Part shown: piece after piece, positions 7,679 through 16,337 of the stretch
Numbering within the stretch: position 1 is the stretch's first letter
Layout: every line of letters starts with the position of its first letter
Origin: Streptomyces sp. NRRL F-2580
GTDB taxonomy: Bacteria; Actinomycetota; Actinomycetes; Streptomycetales; Streptomycetaceae
Direction of reading: 5' to 3'
DNA: 63,644 nucleotides
Assembly: GCF_000720115.1 (NCBI RefSeq)
Contig: NZ_JOIR01000046.1
Location: forward strand, 1 to 63,644
Position numbers and translations under genes: made by a program
The notes under the pieces: generated by a model
What the model was told of the DNA's origin: nothing
Databases searched by the model: none
What the model saw: the letters and a program-made list of their open reading frames with translations, nothing else

Positions 7679-8863
7679 TCAGCTCGTGGGGCGCGGGGTG
7701 GAACAGAATTCGGCTTCCATGATGTCCCTCAGGTTGGCCGCGTTCCAGTCGCCGTTACGGTTGAGGGCGAGCTGGTGACGGCCGTCCTCGGTGGTGACGG
7801 CCAGGGATGTGGAGCCCACCATGCCTCCGCCGTGGCCCCACAGGGTGGTGCCGCAGCCGGTGCGAAATCGTGTGAGGCCGAGTCCGTAGGCCAGATCGGG
7901 CTGCTCGGGCATCGAGACGGTGGTCTTCATGGCCTGGAGCTGCTTCGGCGGGAGGAGTTCACCGCGCAGCAGGGCGTTGTAGAAGCGGTTCAGGTCGCCG
8001 GTGGTGGAGATGATGTCGCCGTCGGCCCAGCCCTGCGACCCGTTCATCTCGGTGACGTCGTCGATCCGTTCGGGTGCCGACGCGAACAGTTTGGAGTAAC
8101 TCCGGCTGCTGGGGCGGGGGATGTGGATGCTGTCGCCGGGGTTGGATGTGGCCTTCAGGCCCAGGGGTTTGATGATGCGGTCGCGGACCTCGGTCTCGTA
8201 GGTCCGCCCGCCCGCCCTTTCGATGATCAAGGCGGCCAGGATGTAGTTGGTGTTGGAGTACGAGAAGCCGGCGCCGGGATCGAACAGCGGCGCATGGGAG
8301 AGGGCCACCCGCACGTGCTTCCTCGGCGGCAGGGTGTCGTAGCGGTGCTGGAGGTAGCCGCGGCCCCGCATGTAGGTGTCGAGGTACTCCTCGTCGGCCA
8401 GGTAGTCGAAGAGGCCGGAGGTGTGGCCCAGGAGGTGCCGTACGGTGATCTTGTCGCCGTCGTTGCCGTTGCCCCGGACCAGGCCGGGGAGATGATGCTC
8501 CACGGTGTCCTCGAGACGGAGCGTGCCCTCGGCTTCCATCTGGAGCAGGACCGTCGCCACGAACGTCTTGGTGATGCTGCCGACCCGGAAGCGGTCGCCC
8601 GTGCCGCGGGGCGTGCCGGTGGTCAGGTCGCCGACACCCGAGGTCGCCTTCCAGACGCCGTCCGCGTCGCGTGCCTGGGCGGTGATGCCGGGGATGCCTG
8701 CCTCCACGTCCGCATCCATGGCCCGCCGGGTCGCCTCGTGTCCCGGCGGGGTGGGGGCGGGTCCGGATGATGCCTGGGCGGGGGCGGCGAAGGCGGTGGC
8801 CGCCAGCACGGCCACCGCGAAAGCCGTCACGCCGAGCCGTCCGGTCTTCCGTAACCTCGTCAT
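7679..8863 (-). CDS. Secreted serine hydrolase (class C beta-lactamase / DD-peptidase fold)
   Basis: A 394-residue exported enzyme. The signal peptide covers about residues 1-31 (basic start, hydrophobic core, AQA|SS). The active-site triad of the family is complete: SxxK as S96-I-T-K99, YxN as Y202-S-N204, and an HGG near residue 355 in place of KTG. This fits the D-alanyl-D-alanine carboxypeptidase / esterase group rather than a true penicillin-hydrolysing lactamase. The start at 8863 has a strong GAGGAGGAG site upstream. It is divergent from the Tap-like peptidase gene across a 344-bp gap. The likely role is periplasm-side peptide or ester hydrolysis; the substrate cannot be read from sequence. 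Confidence 0.85.
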   Translation of the reverse strand: MTRLRKTGRLGVTAFAVAVLAATAFAAPAQASSGPAPTPPGHEATRRAMDADVEAGIPGITAQARDADGVWKATSGVGDLTTGTPRGTGDRFRVGSITKTFVATVLLQMEAEGTLRLEDTVEHHLPGLVRGNGNDGDKITVRHLLGHTSGLFDYLADEEYLDTYMRGRGYLQHRYDTLPPRKHVRVALSHAPLFDPGAGFSYSNTNYILAALIIERAGGRTYETEVRDRIIKPLGLKATSNPGDSIHIPRPSSRSYSKLFASAPERIDDVTEMNGSQGWADGDIISTTGDLNRFYNALLRGELLPPKQLQAMKTTVSMPEQPDLAYGLGLTRFRTGCGTTLWGHGGGMVGSTSLAVTTEDGRHQLALNRNGDWNAANLRDIMEAEFCSTPRPTS

Positions 8864-9207
8864 GCCCTACTCCTCCTCGTTTCCTGGGGGTCCGGTTGCT
8901 CCGTTTGCTCCCCTTGCACGACAAGACCGCGAACGGCCGGCGGATGGTTGAGCGGACGTGGGGAACGGCCGCTTCACCGGCGTGTACGCCGGGGGCGTAC
9001 GGGGGCGCGCCTCGGGGCGTCTTCGGCGGCGTTCGGGGGCCTCGGGAGCGTTTCGGGGCGTGTTTTTTTGGGGGGGTACCACCATGGTGGGAGCGGGCCG
9101 CCACCCCTGGGGGTAGGCGGGAATCACCTCCTGGTGGGACGACAGGGCGAACGACCGGCGGCTACGTTGTCGCCCGTCGCGCAACGCCCATGACGGAGGT
9201 TCGCCGC
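8864..9207. promoter_or_regulatory. Divergent promoter region between two secreted hydrolases
   Basis: This 344-bp region must hold promoters for both the serine hydrolase (leftward) and the aminopeptidase (rightward). It contains a homopolymer run (TTTTTTTGGGGGGG near 9062-9076) that is unusual for this composition. No clear operator palindrome was found. Confidence 0.45.
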
Positions 9208-10827
9208 ATGCAGACCCGTTCGGCTGATGGCTCCCGCAAGCAAGTGGTGTGGGGGATATCCCTTGTCCTGATCACGGTCGCCGCACTCCTGGGGGTCTCG
9301 CCCGGGGCCGCCACGGCGACGGTCCCCACCGCCGCGACCGCGCCCCCGCCCGTGCCCGTTCTGTCCTGGGGTCCGTGTGCCGGCCTGGCGGACGGTTTCG
9401 AGTGCGCGACCGCCCAGGTCCCGCTGGACTACCGCCGCCCCACCGGTCCCACGATCCCCCTCGCGCTCACCCGGCGGGTCGCGGCCGAAACGGCCCACCG
9501 CTCCGGTGTCCTGGTACTTCACCCGGGCGGACCGGGCAACTCCGGTGTGGATTTCGCCCGCAACAGCTACGCCGCGCTTCCCGCGTCCCTGCGCGACGCC
9601 TTCGACGTCGTCGGGTACGACATGCGCGGCGTGGCGCGCAGCGGTCAGGTGGAGTGCTGGGACGACAGGGAGTACTCGGCCGCCGTCGACGCCGCGCGCG
9701 GCGTACCCGGACCGGGGGCCCTGCAGAGCGCGATCCGGCAGGGCGCCGACTTCGCCGAGGCGTGCCGCCAACGCTCCGGTGACCTCGTGCCGTTCATCGG
9801 CACCGCCTCCAACGCCAAGGACCTCGACCTGCTGCGCCAGGCCCTCGGCGAGGAGACGCTCTCCTTCTACGGCCGGTCCTTCGGCAGCTACGTCGGCACC
9901 GTCTACGCCGCACAGTTCCCCCGGCGGGTGCGTGCCATGGTCCTGGACGGGGCCTACGATCCGCGGCGTTACGCGGACGTGCCGTACGCCTACGACGCCG
10001 CGCAGTTCGTCGCTCTGGACGCGGCGGTGGGCCGGTTCCTGGACTGGTGCGCGCAGAACGCCGCCGCCTGCGGGTTCGGCGAGGGGCGGCCGCGGGAGGC
10101 CTTCGAGCAGCTGAAACGGGCGCTGGACGCGGACCCGGTCATCAGCGCGAGCGGGCGTCCGGCCACCGGGTACACGCTCGCGTACCGGCTGATGTTCAAC
10201 ATCAACGCGGGCAAGGAGATCTGGCCCGAGCTGGGGCAGGCCCTGCGGGCGGCGCAGGCGCGCCAGGGTTCGTTCCTGCTGAACCCGCCCTCCCCCGCCT
10301 CGTTCGACTTCCTCAACGTGAACATGGCCGTCGAGTGCGCCGACCGCGTATACCCGGCCAACCGGCTGCTCCTGGGCGCGTTGGTCCGTGCCCATGTGGC
10401 GTCGGCGCCACTGTTGGGTCCGCCCATCGGGCTCGGGCCGCCCACCTACGACCACAACCACGCGCCGACCTGCGCCCAGTGGCCCGCGGAGCGCCCGAGC
10501 CGCTACGAGGGCTCCTACCGGGCGCAGGGTTCCGCCCCGATCCTGGTCCTCGGCACGACAGGGGACCCCGACACCCCGTACCAGGACGCGGTCGCCCTGG
10601 CCGGGACACTGGCCAACGGACGGCTGCTGACGTTCGACGCCGAGGGACACACCGCCTACAACCGCAGCGCGTGCGTCAGCGCCCTGGTCACGGACTACCT
10701 CGCCACCCTGGCCCTGCCCGTACGGGGCACCGTCTGCGCGGACGAGACACCTGCGGGGGCGCTCGGCCGCCGCACTGCGGACATCGAGGTCGACGAAACC
10801 CGCGATGTGATCCCCACACTGCGCTGA
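9208..10827 (+). CDS. Secreted tripeptidyl aminopeptidase (Tap/S33 family)
   Basis: A 539-residue exported alpha/beta-hydrolase peptidase that should remove N-terminal tripeptides from extracellular proteins. ATG 9208 is preferred over 9190 because ACGGAGGT (9193-9200) is 7 nt upstream. Residues 1-38 form a signal peptide. The oxyanion-hole region is LHPGGPGNSG near residue 110. The nucleophile Ser224 lies in YGRSFGSY, which has Arg where GGSYG is usual. Asp455 (GDPDTPY) and His481 (EGHTAYNRS) complete the triad inside the Tap-like C-terminal domain. Length is typical for the family. Streptomyces Tap-type enzymes process secreted protein N-termini. Confidence 0.9.
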   Translation: MQTRSADGSRKQVVWGISLVLITVAALLGVSPGAATATVPTAATAPPPVPVLSWGPCAGLADGFECATAQVPLDYRRPTGPTIPLALTRRVAAETAHRSGVLVLHPGGPGNSGVDFARNSYAALPASLRDAFDVVGYDMRGVARSGQVECWDDREYSAAVDAARGVPGPGALQSAIRQGADFAEACRQRSGDLVPFIGTASNAKDLDLLRQALGEETLSFYGRSFGSYVGTVYAAQFPRRVRAMVLDGAYDPRRYADVPYAYDAAQFVALDAAVGRFLDWCAQNAAACGFGEGRPREAFEQLKRALDADPVISASGRPATGYTLAYRLMFNINAGKEIWPELGQALRAAQARQGSFLLNPPSPASFDFLNVNMAVECADRVYPANRLLLGALVRAHVASAPLLGPPIGLGPPTYDHNHAPTCAQWPAERPSRYEGSYRAQGSAPILVLGTTGDPDTPYQDAVALAGTLANGRLLTFDAEGHTAYNRSACVSALVTDYLATLALPVRGTVCADETPAGALGRRTADIEVDETRDVIPTLR

Positions 10828-10845
10828 GCACCATGCGCCGTAAGT

Positions 10846-10876
10846 CCCCGCCCCGGCCGGGTGCGCCGGGGCGGGG
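10846..10876. terminator. Strong 12-bp hairpin terminator
   Basis: CCCCGCCCCGGC (10846-10857) pairs perfectly with GCCGGGGCGGGG (10865-10876) across a 7-nt loop, 19 bp after the aminopeptidase stop and 27 bp before the tRNA gene. It separates the two transcription units. Confidence 0.8.
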
Positions 10877-10903
10877 CGTGTGGGCTTAGGATGCCGGGCG
10901 GAC

Positions 10904-10978
10904 GGAGCCGTAGCGCAGAGGTCGACGCGCGCGGTCTCCAAAACCGCGAGGACGCCGGTTCGAATCCGGCCGGCTCCG
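10904..10978 (+). tRNA. tRNA-Trp (anticodon CCA)
   Basis: The acceptor arms GGAGCCG (10904-10910) and CGGCTCC (10971-10977) pair perfectly. The anticodon stem GCGGT/ACCGC encloses loop CTCCAAA with anticodon CCA at 10938-10940. The T-stem GCCGG/CCGGC encloses TTCGAAT. The D arm can be drawn as GCGC/GCGC, but this leaves no base for position 26, so that part is not fully canonical. G10978 is the discriminator and CCA is not encoded. The usual Streptomyces tRNA-Trp has, from memory, a different acceptor sequence, so this may be an additional copy. Confidence 0.85.
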
Positions 10979-11071
10979 TCCAGCCGACCGCCGCGTCAAG
11001 GCAGACCAGGACGTATTCGCGGGCGCGCGTCGGCCGACTGTCCGTGGCTGGTGAACGGGCACACTGGGGCG

Positions 11072-11494
11072 ATGAACGTGAGCGGCGATCTTCTGGCCGG
11101 GGCGCGCGTGGCGGCCCGGCTTCCCGCCCGGGATCTGGAACGGGCCCGGCGCTTCTACGCGGAGCGGCTTGGTCTGGAGCCTGTCGACGAGCGGCCCGGC
11201 GGCCTTCTGTACCGGTGCGGGAGCGCGGAGTTCGTTCTCTTCCGGTCCACGGGAGCCTCGCCCGGCACGTTCACGCAGATGGCGTTCGAGGTCGAGGACC
11301 TCACGACCGTGGTCGCGGAGCTCAAGCGGCGGGGCGTGGCGTTCGAGGACGTCGACGTGCCCGGGTTCAAGACGAGGGACTCGATCGCGGAGATCGAGGG
11401 GAACTATCCGAGCAAGGGCGCCCGGGGCGAGCGCGGCGCCTGGTTCCGTGACAGCGAGGGCAACCTGTTGGGCATCGGCGAACCTGTCGCCTGA
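11072..11494 (+). CDS. VOC-superfamily (glyoxalase/bleomycin-resistance fold) protein
   Basis: A 140-residue protein with the paired beta-alpha-beta-beta-beta pattern of the vicinal oxygen chelate fold: an ARLPARDLERARRFYAERLGL-type start at about 12-32, a central TFTQMAFEVEDL strand, and an ending DSEGNLLGIGEPVA that is characteristic of the second module. The metal-ligand residues cannot be assigned with certainty. A GTG at 11051 in frame is an alternative start. It stands alone between the tRNA and the LLM oxidoreductase. Family members act as isomerases, dioxygenases or drug-binding proteins; which applies here is not known. Confidence 0.8.
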   Translation: MNVSGDLLAGARVAARLPARDLERARRFYAERLGLEPVDERPGGLLYRCGSAEFVLFRSTGASPGTFTQMAFEVEDLTTVVAELKRRGVAFEDVDVPGFKTRDSIAEIEGNYPSKGARGERGAWFRDSEGNLLGIGEPVA

Positions 11495-11807
11495 GCTGTG
11501 CACCATCAAGCGAGCGCGCGGAGCCGCCCGACATCGGAGAGCGGCCCCGGCACCCGACGGTCCGTTCGGATCGGGCCGGATCGAGCCGGATCGGCGGGCA
11601 GCTTCCGACCTGGGCGGGTGTCTGTCGTCGTGCACGGACCACGGCCGCTGCCCCGGCCGCAGCCGCCTCGGCGGACCGAACCGGGCTCACCGCCATCGAG
11701 CTGACGCAAGACATCCACCCTCGCGGAACTCCTCGACCGCTGATCACGGGTGGCGGGAAAGAGATCCTCGCCGCCCTCACGAGGCGCAAGATCCCTATGC
11801 TGACGGC
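11495..11807. other. Intergenic region
   Basis: This 313-bp stretch between the VOC and LLM genes contains short GGATCGGGCCGGATCGAGCCGGATCGG-type iterations near 11569-11594 but no supported gene or clear operator. Confidence 0.35.
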
Positions 11808-12803
11808 ATGCTCGACATACCTCTTTCAGCGCTGGAAGTCGCCATGGTCCAGACGGGCACCCGGGCCGTGGAGACCCTGCGGGACACCGCGGCCTTCGCG
11901 CAGGGCGTGGAACGGCTCGGCTACCACCGGCTCTGGTACGCGGAGCACCACCACTCCCCCGCGATCGGCGCGTTCCCGCCCGTCGTCCTGACCGCGCACG
12001 CCGCCGCGTCGACCGCGCGCATCCGCCTCGGATCGGGCGGGGTGCTCGCCCCCAACCACGCGCCCATCACGGTGGCCGAGCAGTACGGAACGCTGGCCGC
12101 CCTGCACCCCGACCGCATCGACGTGGGCATCGGCCGCGGTCCCGGCACCTTCGACGAGGCCACCGCGCGGGCGCTGCGCCGCGGAGCCGGGCCGGCCACT
12201 GACGCGGAGTACCAGCAGGACGTCGCCGCGATCCTGTCGTTCCTCGTCGACGAGGTCGCGCTCGGTCCGTTGCCGGAGCCATGGCTGCTGGCCTCCAGCC
12301 CCCAAGGGGCCGCTCTCGCCGCCGCCCTCGGCCTGCCCGTCGCGATCGCCCACCACATCCGGCCGGACAACACCCAGGCCGCCTTGGAGAGTTACCGGGC
12401 GAAGTTCGCCCCCTCCCGTTGGTGCGAGCAGCCCCGGGTGCTGCTGTGTGTGGAGACGGTGTGCGCCGAGACGGACGAGGAAGCCGCGTGGCGCGCACGC
12501 CCGATGGAGGTCGTCAAGGCCGGTCTTCTCAAGGGACTGAGCCAGACGCCCTTCCCCACCCCCGCACAGGCGGCCACCCACCCCTTCACCGCCGAGGAAC
12601 GACAGGCACTGGCGGGATTCCGTGCGCAGCAGGCCGTCGGGGCGCCCGGCGCCGTCGTGGCCCGGCTCGCGCAACTGGCCGCCGAGACCGGAGCGGACGA
12701 GCTGATGCTGACCACACCCGTCCATGACCTCCGTGACCGCCTCGACTCCTACGAACTCATCAGGAACCACTCCGGCACCCCGGCCACGACGACCGTGCCC
12801 TAG
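11808..12803 (+). CDS. LLM-class flavin-dependent oxidoreductase (MsnO8-like)
   Basis: A 331-residue luciferase-fold oxidoreductase that should use reduced FMN. The N-terminus LDIPLSALE, the YHRLWYAEHHHSPAIGAFPP segment (about 43-62), and IRLGSGGVLAPNHAPITVAEQY (about 73-95) are the conserved core of the MsnO8/YwcH-type subgroup; a later RIDVGIGRGPG motif also fits. ATG 11808 starts the family-typical N-terminus. It is convergent with the next gene, and the stop codons overlap. The substrate is unknown; such proteins are frequent near small-molecule pathways but also as stand-alone genes. Confidence 0.88.
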   Translation: MLDIPLSALEVAMVQTGTRAVETLRDTAAFAQGVERLGYHRLWYAEHHHSPAIGAFPPVVLTAHAAASTARIRLGSGGVLAPNHAPITVAEQYGTLAALHPDRIDVGIGRGPGTFDEATARALRRGAGPATDAEYQQDVAAILSFLVDEVALGPLPEPWLLASSPQGAALAAALGLPVAIAHHIRPDNTQAALESYRAKFAPSRWCEQPRVLLCVETVCAETDEEAAWRARPMEVVKAGLLKGLSQTPFPTPAQAATHPFTAEERQALAGFRAQQAVGAPGAVVARLAQLAAETGADELMLTTPVHDLRDRLDSYELIRNHSGTPATTTVP

Positions 12804-13411
12804 GAAGGCGCGGGTGTGGCGGTCAGCAGGGTGGGGCGGTCGGCGGGACCGGGGACGAACACCATTGCCGCCTGCGGGTCCTGGGGAGTGAGGCCGTCGC
12901 CGACCGCGTCCGCTTCGATCCGCACTCCTTGCTCCGCTGCCCGTGTCGCCGCACCGGTGAACGGCAGCACATCGGTGATCTCGTACGCGGCCGCGAAGGG
13001 GGTGGGGCGCAGTTCGTCGGAGGTGAGGAGCGTGCCGCCTCCCTCAAGGGGCCCCGCGGCGAGGTCCTGCGCGAGCTCGGGGAGCAGGCGTGCGTGAACG
13101 ACGGCGAGGTCCGGCACGTACAGGTAGCGGCCGGCCGCTCTGACGGCCGGATGCGGCAAGCCGCGTCCGGTCAGCGACACGTCGGCCGGCAGCAGGGTGG
13201 CCTGGCGTACCGGGTCGGGCCGGGGTGTCCACACCTCGTCCACGCCGAACCACAGGACCGCTTCCTGGACGTACCCGTCGTAGGAGATCCACTCGGCCTC
13301 ATGGGCCCCGCCCAGGCCGGGCACAGCCTCATCCGGAAGGCCCGGGGCGAGTCTGATCCAGCCGGCCCCTGTCGTGCAGCCGCTCCAACGCTTAGGACAG
13401 CGGCGGGTCAT
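12800..13411 (-). CDS. Hypothetical protein, possibly 5'-damaged
   Basis: A 203-residue product that I do not recognise. From about residue 35 the composition is that of a real globular protein (WISYDGYVQEAVLWFGVDEVW, then RYLYVPDLAVVHARLLPEL). The first 15-20 residues look unlike protein, and just upstream another frame on the same strand reads EAVFIDLMWPPGPSHRPDDPEHG before a stop. This suggests a frameshift or 5' truncation of a longer gene. Its end overlaps the stop of the LLM gene. No signal peptide or membrane segment is visible. Confidence 0.55.
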   Translation of the reverse strand: MTRRCPKRWSGCTTGAGWIRLAPGLPDEAVPGLGGAHEAEWISYDGYVQEAVLWFGVDEVWTPRPDPVRQATLLPADVSLTGRGLPHPAVRAAGRYLYVPDLAVVHARLLPELAQDLAAGPLEGGGTLLTSDELRPTPFAAAYEITDVLPFTGAATRAAEQGVRIEADAVGDGLTPQDPQAAMVFVPGPADRPTLLTATPAPS

Positions 13412-13772
13412 ACGACTCGGGGCCGTGCTCGGGGTCGTCGGGCCGGTGGCTGGGTCCCGGCGGCCACATCAGGTCGATGAAGACGGCCTCGCCCTGGCTC
13501 CCAGGCGGTCCGCGGGACGGGTGCGGCCCGGTTGCCGCCCTGCCGTCCCGGTGAGCGGCCCCGCCCAGCAGGGGCCACACCCGGTCGGCAGGGGCTCGGT
13601 GGCCACGGCAAAGGCCTCGGTGCGGCCCCGGCTCCCCCCTGTCGCTGCTGCCGCGGTGTGGTGGTGCTGGTGGCCGGACTGCGGGCCGTGGCGGGGCGCT
13701 CCACAATGGGACGAGGGCACGCGTGCGGCCGTGGGCCGTGTGCCGACGGCATCGGCTGAGAGGAACGCCCTC
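13412..13772. other. Intergenic region with possible gene remnant
   Basis: In this 361-bp interval the minus strand between about 13500 and 13392 encodes a protein-like tail (FIDLMWPPGPSHRPDD) that ends in a stop just upstream of the hypothetical gene, consistent with decay. The right end must contain the MFS promoter, with GAGAGGAA at 13758-13765 as ribosome-binding site. Confidence 0.4.
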
Positions 13773-15209
13773 ATGCGCGCTGCGTCTTCGACGGCCGCGC
13801 GGAGGACGGGGGCCTTCGTTGCGGTCGCCGTCGCGCTGTTCTGCATCCAGCTCGACTTCTTCGCACTCAACCTCGCCCTTCCCGGTATCGCGGAGGAGCT
13901 CGACGTCACGGTATCGGCCGCGCAGTGGACCCTTTCCGCGTACATGCTCGCCATCGGCTGCTTCTTCATCATCGGCGGCCGGGTGGGGGACGTCTTCGGG
14001 CGGCGCGGCACCCTGCTGGCCGGGACCGCCCTGTTCACGGCCGGTTCGGTGGGTTGCGCGCTGGCTCCCGGCCTGGGCTGGCTGGTCGCGGCCCGGATCG
14101 CGCAGGGGGTGGGTGCGGCGTTCGTCTTCCCGGTGTCGGTGTCCGTGATCACCAACACCTTTCCCGAGGAGTCCCGCGGCCGGGCGCTGGGGGCCGTGTT
14201 CGGCGTCGCCAACATCGGGACCGCGCTCGGGCCCTTCGTGGGCGGCGGGTTCACCGAGGGGCCCGGCTGGCGGTGGATCTTCTGGCTGATGGTGCCGCTG
14301 AGCCTGCTCTCGCTGCTCACCGCGCTCGTGTACGTGCCCGACTCGCGCGACGCGTCGGCCCCGCGCGAGCTGGATCTCGCGGGCTGCGCGCTGGTCGTGT
14401 GCGGGCTGGCCGCGCTCACCCTGGCCGTGGAACGCGGGGACGCCTGGGGGTGGGCGAGTGCTCGTACCCTCGGCTTCTTCGCGGTGGCGGTGGTAGCCGG
14501 CGCGCTGTTCGTGGTGCGGGAGCGGCTGGCCCGGCACCCGCTGATCGATCTGCGGCTGTTCCGCAACGTCCCCTACGTCCTGGTGACCGGGATGGGTTCG
14601 CTCTCGAACATGGGCTACGGCGTCACCGTCTTCCTCGCCACCCTCTACCTGCAGGACGTACGCGGCCTCTCGCCGCTCCTGGCGGGCACGGTGTTCCTGG
14701 CCCCGGCCCTGCTGGTGGCCTTCAGCGGGCCGCTCGGGGCGCGGCTGGCCCGCCACATGCGGCCGACCGCGGTGATGGCACTCGCCGGGGCGGTGGCGGG
14801 CACGGGGATGTACGCGTTGGCTCAGGTCAGCGCCTGGTGGCTGTACGTGCCGGTATTCGCGTGGTGCGGGCTGGGGCTGGGGCTGGGCTGGACCTTCTCC
14901 AGCGTGGCCACGCAGCAGGTGGTCGCCCTGGAGCGGGCGGGCGAGGCCTCCGGGGTGCTGCTGACGTTCCTGGTCACGCTCGGAGCGATCGCCCTGGCCG
15001 GGGCGGCCGCGGCGATCTCGGCGATGACCCCGCAGCGGCCGCCCGAGGAGGCCTACGACGCGATCCTGGAGCTGGGCGGTGTGGTCATCGCCGTGACGGC
15101 GGTGGCCGTCATGGCCGTACGCCACCGGCTGGTGGTGCTCGGCAGGATCGCACCGCTGTCGATGCGGGCCCACGGTGACGCCGGGCAGGAACCGGGCCGC
15201 CAACCCTGA
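13773..15209 (+). CDS. MFS transporter, DHA2 (14-TM, EmrB/QacA-like) family
   Basis: A 478-residue drug:proton antiporter-type membrane protein. Conserved features: helix 1 with LDFFALNLALPGI, the WTLSAYMLAIGCFFIIGGRVGDVFGRRG segment covering motif A (loop 2-3), and motif C-like GVANIGTALGPFVGGGF in helix 5. About 14 hydrophobic segments can be counted. ATG 13773 has GAGAGGAA 7 nt upstream. It is convergent with the DUF4328 gene across a long hairpin. No regulator is immediately adjacent, and its substrate cannot be inferred. Confidence 0.88.
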   Translation: MRAASSTAARRTGAFVAVAVALFCIQLDFFALNLALPGIAEELDVTVSAAQWTLSAYMLAIGCFFIIGGRVGDVFGRRGTLLAGTALFTAGSVGCALAPGLGWLVAARIAQGVGAAFVFPVSVSVITNTFPEESRGRALGAVFGVANIGTALGPFVGGGFTEGPGWRWIFWLMVPLSLLSLLTALVYVPDSRDASAPRELDLAGCALVVCGLAALTLAVERGDAWGWASARTLGFFAVAVVAGALFVVRERLARHPLIDLRLFRNVPYVLVTGMGSLSNMGYGVTVFLATLYLQDVRGLSPLLAGTVFLAPALLVAFSGPLGARLARHMRPTAVMALAGAVAGTGMYALAQVSAWWLYVPVFAWCGLGLGLGWTFSSVATQQVVALERAGEASGVLLTFLVTLGAIALAGAAAAISAMTPQRPPEEAYDAILELGGVVIAVTAVAVMAVRHRLVVLGRIAPLSMRAHGDAGQEPGRQP

Positions 15210-15272
15210 CCCCGCCCCGGCACGCGCGGCCCGCCGCAGCGGCGGTTCGCCAGCGGCGGCGGCGGGGCGGGG
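15210..15272. terminator. Long GC hairpin between convergent genes
   Basis: CCCCGCCCCG (15210-15219) pairs with CGGGGCGGGG (15263-15272), with further GC pairing inside. It lies between the convergent MFS and DUF4328 genes and probably terminates the MFS transcript. Confidence 0.55.
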
Positions 15273-15292
15273 CCTCGGACGGGCGCGGTGGG

Positions 15293-16018
15293 TCAGGGGG
15301 TGTGGCGCCGGTACATCGCCGTCAGACGCACGGTGAAGTGGATCGCGGCGGCCGCCGCGGCGAGGTCCAGGACGTCACCCACCATCAGCTGGACCACGGC
15401 GTCCCGCAGGTCCGGGATCCACTCGGCGCGGTCGTACGCCCACACGGTGTACTGGTTGAACGCTCCCGAGGTGACGAACAGCCCCCACCACAGGCCCACC
15501 GGCCAGAACGCCGCCTTGGCCGCCTTCGCCGCCTTGGCCGGCTGCCCGGGGGCCGGAGCCTGATCCGGAGCGGCAGCCGCAGCCGTTACGCAGACGCCCC
15601 ACATGTCCAGAGCGATCCGGAAGGGCCGCCAGAGGTTGATCAGCGGGAGGAACCAGGCCCCGATCGCCCAGCCGGTCCCCGTACGCAGCCGGTCCGGCGC
15701 GAGCGCGACCGCGCTCCGGTACATCTGGTGGAACCAGGCGATGAACACGATGCCGCAGACGAACGTGGCCTGGCCCTGGAAGGTCCAGGCGCGCTGGTAG
15801 CGGGCATCGGCGGCGGCCCAGTCGTCCATGGAGACGTAGGCGAAGCCGCCTTCCCAGTCGAGCAGGGAGTGGGCCTGTGTCCCGGCGTACAGGGAGAACA
15901 GGTCGGTCAGGATGACCGCGGTCAGTGCCACCACCACCGCGGCCGGCAGGAACCACGGGGGCTGCGGTGTGCGGGCCGGCAGCAGCGGGCGTGGCTTCAA
16001 GTTGCTGGTTGCGGACAT
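15293..16018 (-). CDS. DUF4328 membrane protein
   Basis: A 241-residue integral membrane protein. It has a Pro-rich cytoplasmic start, then about four to five hydrophobic segments (roughly 24-45, 85-105, 120-140, 178-200, 215-235). The IAWFHQMYRSAVAL and GAWFLPLINLWRPFRI motifs identify the DUF4328 family, whose function is unknown. An Ala/Lys repeat (AKAAKAAKAA) occupies the loop near residue 170. It is divergent from the TDO-like gene across about 320 bp. Confidence 0.82.
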   Translation of the reverse strand: MSATSNLKPRPLLPARTPQPPWFLPAAVVVALTAVILTDLFSLYAGTQAHSLLDWEGGFAYVSMDDWAAADARYQRAWTFQGQATFVCGIVFIAWFHQMYRSAVALAPDRLRTGTGWAIGAWFLPLINLWRPFRIALDMWGVCVTAAAAAPDQAPAPGQPAKAAKAAKAAFWPVGLWWGLFVTSGAFNQYTVWAYDRAEWIPDLRDAVVQLMVGDVLDLAAAAAAIHFTVRLTAMYRRHTP

Positions 16019-16337
16019 GACGAGGGACCCCCCACGGGTACGGACGGAGTGACGCAAGAGTGGCTCACCGAAGTGGGAGCGCCGGTGGACCATATGCCGT
16101 CGGACGCCGTCGCGTCCATGACGTACCCGCAGGTCGGAGGGGCGGGTCCGGTTCGGCGCCCCCTTCGGCGGGGGCCGCTGCGGGGGCGGCAGGAGGCCGT
16201 GGGTGTGGTGCGGGGCGGGGTGTCAAGACACGAATGTCCGAGTCATGACGTGAGGGCTTTCGGTCACGCCTACTGAAATCTCCTGCCTCACTCGGAGCGT
16301 GTGGGGCCCGCCGGAGCGTGTGAGGAGTCGATGGGTG
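16019..16337. promoter_or_regulatory. Divergent promoter region (DUF4328 / TDO-like)
   Basis: This 319-bp region should contain both promoters. The stretch at 16234-16275 (ATGTCCGAGTCATGACGTGAGG) is less GC-rich and a plausible promoter, but no operator could be fixed. Confidence 0.35.

Noticed and set aside
10904..12000. Genomic island integrated at the tRNA-Trp
   Set aside because: No repeat of the tRNA 3' end and no integrase were found next to it in this window.
13392..15203. Long minus-strand frame opposite the MFS gene
   Set aside because: It is rich in Arg/His/Gly/Gln without hydrophobic cores, as expected for the shadow of a GC-rich gene; only its last 30 residues, beyond the MFS gene, look protein-like.
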